A stretch of 18,273 nt of DNA from an uncultured Eubacteriales bacterium (GTDB lineage: Bacteria; Bacillota; Clostridia; Peptostreptococcales; Anaerovoracaceae), in NCBI GenBank assembly GCA_902793875.1, contig CADBFL010000008.1, positions 1-18,273 on the forward strand, read 5' to 3'. Positions within the stretch are counted from its first letter, which is position 1, and every line of letters begins with the position of its first letter. Of the stretch, positions 16,179-18,273 are shown in pieces. The translations under genes and the position numbers were made by a program. The notes beneath the pieces are model-generated. The model was not told the DNA's origin, did not search any database, and worked only from the letters and a program-made list of their open reading frames with translations.

Positions 16179-16457
16179 ATGAATAAAGCAGAACTGGTTG
16201 CAAAGGTTGCAGACAAGACCGGCTTCAAGAAAAAAGACGCAGAACTTGCTCTCGATGCGGTTCTCGATACCATCGAAAAGGCTCTGGTTGCCGGAGACAG
16301 CGTAAGACTGATCGGCTTCGGCACATTCGAAACCAGAAAGAGAAAAGCAAGGACCGGCAGAAATCCTCAGAAACCGGAAACAGTCATTTCCATACCTGCT
16401 TCCAAGGCTCCTGTATTCAAGGCAGGAAAGTCCCTCAAGGATGCAGTGAACAAGTGA
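16179..16457 (+). CDS. hup: HU-family DNA-binding protein
   Basis: The 92-residue histone-like protein has the HU pattern throughout: MNKAELVAKVADKTGF start, helix 2 with DAVLDTIEKAL, the beta core VRLIGFGTFETRKRKARTGRNP, the DNA-gripping arm NPQKPETVISIPASKAPVFKAG with its tip proline, and the C-terminal helix KSLKDAV. It would bend and compact DNA as a dimer. The chosen ATG (16179) has AGGAGG at 16166-16171, seven bases upstream, and matches the family N-terminus; in-frame ATGs at 16146 and 16173 are upstream but unsupported. It has its own strong promoter and terminator, while its neighbours (flippase before, rqcP after) reproduce the mfd-spoVB-...-HU-yabO order of Firmicutes. Confidence 0.97.
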   Translation: MNKAELVAKVADKTGFKKKDAELALDAVLDTIEKALVAGDSVRLIGFGTFETRKRKARTGRNPQKPETVISIPASKAPVFKAGKSLKDAVNK

Positions 16458-16472
16458 TCACAATATAAAAGA

Positions 16473-16503
16473 AGCGGATAGCCGGGCTGTCCGCTCTTTT
16501 TTT
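16473..16503 (+). terminator. Rho-independent terminator after HU
   Basis: A nine-pair stem 16473-16481 / 16487-16495 (AGCGGA/TCCGCT core with one U-G pair) has a CCGGG loop, then seven T at 16497-16503. It separates HU from rqcP, which starts 33 nt later with no clear promoter of its own, so rqcP may depend on read-through. Confidence 0.88.
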
Positions 16504-16535
16504 CAGGATATTACATAACGGAAAGAAAGCAGATA

Positions 16536-16778
16536 ATGAGACTGGACAAGTATCTTAAGAATTCAAGGATAATCAAAAGAAGGACCGTCGCGAAGGAAGC
16601 GTGCGAACAGGGCAGAGTAGAGGTGAACGGAAAGACAGCAAAACCCGGCCTTGAACTCAGGACGGGCGATGAGATCACAATCACATTCGGAAACAACATA
16701 TTAAAAGTCCGCGTGCTTGCCATGCCCGAAACGGTTCGCAAGGAAGACGCGGACTCGATGTATGAAGTGATCTCTTAA
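16536..16778 (+). CDS. rqcP: S4-domain RNA-binding protein of the RqcP (YabO/Hsp15) family
   Basis: The 80-residue protein is almost entirely an S4 fold: MRLDKYLKNSRIIKRRTVAK (1-20), ACEQGRVEVNGKTAKPG with the VNG turn, LRTGDEITI, and a short acidic tail. RqcP (formerly YabO in Bacillus) works with RqcH to add C-terminal alanine tails to nascent chains on obstructed large ribosomal subunits. The identification rests on sequence pattern, size, and the HU-adjacent position. Start ATG 16536 has GGAAAG (16520-16525) ten bases upstream. yabP, yabQ and divIC, which normally follow it in spore-formers, are absent; instead folT is convergent and the two genes share the tetranucleotide TTAA at 16775-16778 for both stop codons, with no terminator between. 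Confidence 0.9.
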   Translation: MRLDKYLKNSRIIKRRTVAKEACEQGRVEVNGKTAKPGLELRTGDEITITFGNNILKVRVLAMPETVRKEDADSMYEVIS

Positions 16779-17296
16779 TTTGTGACCGTGCCTGCTTTTA
16801 TGTGTACGAGGGCGTATCTGTCGACAGCCACTGTCAGCAGGGCCATTATCGGGATGGCCACGATCTCCTTGACGGCTCTGGACGCCAGAAGAACATTGAA
16901 GCCTTTGCCCAGTATGAAGGTCAGCCAGTATGTATTGAGAAGCAGGTTGATCAGAAGACACACGAGCGCCGATGCGATCAGCGCTCTTTTTATTGTCACT
17001 TCTTTACCGTAAAGGACAAATCCGAAGATCAGACCGGTGAGAACGGCTGAAAGCGTGAACCCCGGGAAGAATGTCCCCGTAGGGAAAAGGAAAGCTCCGA
17101 TGATGTCGGCAAGCCCGTATCCGACTGCAGCCACGACAGGGCCGTACATTATCGCCAGCACGGCTATCGGCAAAAATCCGAAGCCTATTCTCAGAAACGA
17201 TATATTGATGGACACCAGCTTGGATAACACAACAGATAGTGCCGTCATGAAGGCGGTAAAGACCAGTGTCTGGGTAGTGAAGTATTTCCTGTTCAT
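16775..17296 (-). CDS. folT: Folate-specific ECF transporter S component
   Basis: The 173-residue integral membrane protein has six predicted hydrophobic segments and the FolT landmarks RIGFGFLPIAV, GYGLADIIGAFLFPTGTFFPG, FTLSAVLTGLIFG and NTYWLTFILGKG. It would bind folate and work with a shared EcfA/A'/T energising module encoded elsewhere; none is in this window. The ATG at 17296 is chosen because GGGAGG (17304-17309 on the plus-strand numbering) lies seven bases upstream and the protein then starts MNRKYFTTQTLVFTAFM, as in relatives. The open frame extends a further 20 codons upstream without support. A THF riboswitch precedes it, which strongly supports the folate assignment. It is convergent with rqcP and overlaps it by four bases. 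Confidence 0.95.
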   Translation of the reverse strand: MNRKYFTTQTLVFTAFMTALSVVLSKLVSINISFLRIGFGFLPIAVLAIMYGPVVAAVGYGLADIIGAFLFPTGTFFPGFTLSAVLTGLIFGFVLYGKEVTIKRALIASALVCLLINLLLNTYWLTFILGKGFNVLLASRAVKEIVAIPIMALLTVAVDRYALVHIKAGTVTN

Positions 17297-17303
17297 ATAA
17301 AAA

Positions 17304-17400
17304 CCTCCCGGAATCAAGTAATTGCAACGCTTCCAACAATCGCTCACCTGCAGCAATCACATTCCCGGAGGGAATTCTCCTGTCATTTATTGATCTGCAG
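17304..17400 (-). promoter_or_regulatory. Candidate expression platform of the folT riboswitch (Shine-Dalgarno masking)
   Basis: Three mutually constraining pairings are visible on the minus-strand RNA. (a) Local hairpin ATTCCC / GGGAAT with a three-base loop at 17361-17375. (b) CTGCAG..CAAT (17389-17400) can pair with ATTGCTGCAG (17348-17357) with a two-base bulge, enclosing that hairpin. (c) CCTCCGGGAAT (within 17361-17375) can instead pair with ATTCCGGGAGG (17304-17314), which contains the folT Shine-Dalgarno, with a single mismatch. No T-tract follows, so translational control is more likely than termination. Inference. Confidence 0.5.
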
Positions 17401-17493
17401 TAGCGGATGCAATATCAAATCGCAACTCAGTAAGTTTTCGTTCCCGGGCAACATCCCATCCCAGGGACACTTAACGCTTGATATTTACTCTAC
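17400..17493 (-). ncRNA. Tetrahydrofolate (THF) riboswitch aptamer upstream of folT
   Basis: The minus-strand RNA shows the class features: P1 GTAG/CTAC closing at 17490-17493 and 17400-17403, the conserved opening GTAGAGTA, P2 AATATCAA/TTGATATT, the invariant GCGTTAAGTGT segment, P3 TCCC.GGG/CCCGGGA enclosing GGGATG, a short P4 (AACT/AGTT), and the conserved closing TTGCATCCGCTAC. The GGATG of the P3 loop can pair with CATCC to form the class's pseudoknot. Position directly upstream of folT matches known examples. This is recognised from the consensus by eye, not by covariance search. Confidence 0.93.
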
Positions 17494-17500
17494 ATCAGCG

Positions 17501-17530
17501 ATTTTAACATAGTTTACAATTTGTTTTCAA
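17501..17530 (-). promoter_or_regulatory. Promoter of the riboswitch-folT transcript
   Basis: Reading the minus strand, TTGAAA (17525-17530) and TAAAAT (17501-17506) are separated by 18 bp. Start would be near 17494, within a base or two of the first P1 nucleotide of the riboswitch, which is a good mutual check on both calls. The GTT-motif array of the divergent LytTR gene begins just beside it. Confidence 0.75.
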
Positions 17531-17563
17531 TAGTCTGCTGCCTGCGATTATTTGCGGTTTTTG

Positions 17564-17658
17564 GCGGTTTTTTGCTGATTACTTTTCGTTGCCGATATGA
17601 CATCATAACGTTAATACAGTATTCACTTCAGATACCGATAAGAGGAGGTACGGTTATG
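17564..17658 (+). promoter_or_regulatory. Helically phased GTT motifs upstream of the LytTR gene (candidate LytTR binding array)
   Basis: AACGTTAAT at 17607-17615 fits the published LytTR site pattern [TA][AC][CA]GTTN[AG][TG] at all nine positions. Further weaker GTT-containing nonamers start at 17564, 17585 and 17650, with a poor one (TTCAGATAC) at 17628, so the nonamers are separated by 12-13 bp as in known LytTR targets. GTT cores are at 17567, 17588, 17610 and 17653. The last overlaps the start codon. The region is T-rich, so some GTTs will be chance; autoregulation is an inference. I saw no convincing sigma-A promoter here. Confidence 0.4.
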
Positions 17659-18102
17659 CATCACAGAGAACATCATAAGAAAAAAGATCGTCCGCTGCCG
17701 GAATACATTTCCGTAATCAGCGCCAGCAACTGCGCAAAGATCAGGATCGATGACATCGAGGTGATAGAACAGGACGGACGCAAGCTGCACGTAGTAACAT
17801 CAGGAAAAGACTATTCGTTTTACGGAGGACTCAACACGATCGCCGAATCGCTCGCCGAGAGAGCTTTCTTCAGACCTATAAAGAAGATGATAATCAATCT
17901 CGATCATGTCAGGGATATCACCGGCTATTACGTCAATTTCAATTCGGGACAGTCGATAGCGATGGGGAGGAACGCCCTGGCAAATACCAAGAAAGCTTAC
18001 AAAAGATATCTGCTGAGATACCCGCCTTATACTTTATGGGAACCCGTGGCGATGGCGGACAGCATCGTGGCCGAAAACAGCGGGATCGAAAACGAAGCGT
18101 GA
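17656..18102 (+). CDS. Stand-alone LytTR-domain DNA-binding protein
   Basis: The 148-residue protein consists of a basic, His/Lys-rich N-terminus (MHHREHHKKKDR), a LytTR DNA-binding domain (about 25-120), and a 25-residue acidic tail. LytTR features include IDDIEVIEQDGRKLHVVTSG, the LAERAFFRPIKKMIINLDHVRDI segment (the family's F-R..K..iVNl..I pattern), and the NFNSGQSIAMGRNALANTKKAYKRYL end. No receiver, sensor or membrane domain precedes it, so it is not a classical response regulator; input could come from another protein or from autoregulation. ATG 17656 is chosen for GAGGAGG (17642-17648) seven bases upstream; the frame is open further upstream but only from a TTG and through T-rich non-coding-like sequence. 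No terminator is seen before the rRNA-type promoter that follows. Confidence 0.85.
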   Translation: MHHREHHKKKDRPLPEYISVISASNCAKIRIDDIEVIEQDGRKLHVVTSGKDYSFYGGLNTIAESLAERAFFRPIKKMIINLDHVRDITGYYVNFNSGQSIAMGRNALANTKKAYKRYLLRYPPYTLWEPVAMADSIVAENSGIENEA

Positions 18103-18112
18103 TCTTCAGACA

Positions 18113-18157
18113 AACTTCAAAAAACTTCAAAAAATGTTTCGAAAAAGTTCAAAAAAA
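18113..18157 (+). promoter_or_regulatory. Phased A-tracts / UP-element-like region before the rRNA promoter
   Basis: AACTTCAAAA occurs as two exact tandem copies (18113-18132). A-tracts at 18119-18124, 18129-18134, 18142-18146 and 18151-18157 have centres about 10, 12.5 and 10 bp apart, close to one helical turn. Such runs curve DNA and can contact the RNA polymerase alpha C-terminal domain, as in rRNA promoters. Confidence 0.65.
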
Positions 18158-18160
18158 GTG

Positions 18161-18189
18161 TTGACAGAGGGGTGTAGTTTGCATAAAAT
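18161..18189 (+). promoter_or_regulatory. Near-consensus sigma-A promoter, probably of an rRNA operon
   Basis: Perfect TTGACA (18161-18166), 17-bp spacer, TAAAAT (18184-18189, 5 of 6). Predicted start is near 18196. Upstream A-tracts and the rRNA-like leader downstream indicate a stable-RNA promoter rather than that of a protein gene. Confidence 0.85.
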
Positions 18190-18195
18190 AATGGA

Positions 18196-18273
18196 GCTGT
18201 CGCTGAAAAGCGCAGCGGAACCTTGAAAACTTCATAGTGCAGAACAGGTCTTGAAATTTGAGGGGCTTTAGCC
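18196..18273 (+). other. Leader of a probable rRNA operon (cut by the window edge)
   Basis: From the predicted start the RNA forms a small hairpin (GCTG.CGC 18196-18203 with GCGCAGC 18210-18216, one bulged T). CCTTGAAAACTTCATAG (18221-18237) then resembles the boxA-type antitermination/processing sequence found upstream of 16S rRNA in Firmicutes. The last bases GGGGCTTTAGCC look like a hairpin (GGC/GCC around TTTA) whose 3' arm runs out of the window. No start codon with a ribosome binding site is present. The 16S gene itself is not in the window. Confidence 0.65.

Noticed and set aside
17521..17655. Upstream-extended LytTR protein starting at a TTG, giving a hydrophobic N-terminal segment
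   Set aside because: The extension reads through T-rich promoter-like sequence and the divergent folT promoter; ATG 17656 has a near-perfect ribosome binding site. The apparent membrane segment is an artefact of T-rich DNA.
1..18273. CRISPR arrays, insertion sequences, phage genes, tRNA genes
   Set aside because: No regularly spaced repeats, no transposase-like protein or terminal inverted repeats, and no cloverleaf-like sequence in the intergenic stretches examined.

Overview
The window reads as chromosomal DNA of an anaerobic, Gram-positive-type Clostridia member (Firmicutes/Bacillota) with roughly balanced GC. The evidence is the gene order murC-prs-pth-mfd ... SpoVB-type flippase-HU-rqcP, a tetrahydrofolate riboswitch in front of a folT ECF gene, strong AGGAGG ribosome binding sites and canonical sigma-A promoters. 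No spore genes are present at places where spore-formers usually carry them, so a non-sporulating lineage is likely. A Family XIII / Anaerovoracaceae-like relative is a guess only.

Layout. 1-69 is the tail of an unrecognised gene. 70-1263 holds gap (glycolytic GAPDH) as a single-gene unit, with a promoter whose spacer is filled by a perfect 14-bp palindrome and with a clean terminator. 1342-5133 is a four-gene + strand group: HAD-IB phosphatase-like protein, glutamate-1-semialdehyde-aminomutase-like class III aminotransferase, class II aldolase with an extra degenerate C-terminal half, and a GtrA-type membrane protein. This is the least ordinary part and a candidate for an undescribed pathway. 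A 16-bp-stem bidirectional terminator separates it from a convergent type V PLP cysteine desulfurase-like gene (minus strand).

6488-12997 is the housekeeping run murC, prs, pth, mfd (cell wall precursor, PRPP, peptidyl-tRNA recycling, transcription-coupled repair), very tightly packed. 13028-16060 carries an MTA/SAH deaminase-type amidohydrolase with its own promoter and an overlapping or adjacent lipid flippase. 16109-16778 has HU and the small S4 protein RqcP. folT lies convergent to rqcP, sharing the TTAA tetranucleotide for both stop codons, and is preceded by a recognisable THF riboswitch with a plausible Shine-Dalgarno-masking expression platform.

17656-18102 encodes a small stand-alone LytTR DNA-binding protein. 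Its upstream region contains GTT-core motifs at 21-22 bp steps, as expected for LytTR binding sites. The window closes with phased A-tracts, a near-consensus promoter and a leader that looks like the start of an rRNA operon; the 16S gene itself would lie beyond the right edge.

Overall the region is core chromosome. No insertion sequence, phage gene, CRISPR array or tRNA was seen.
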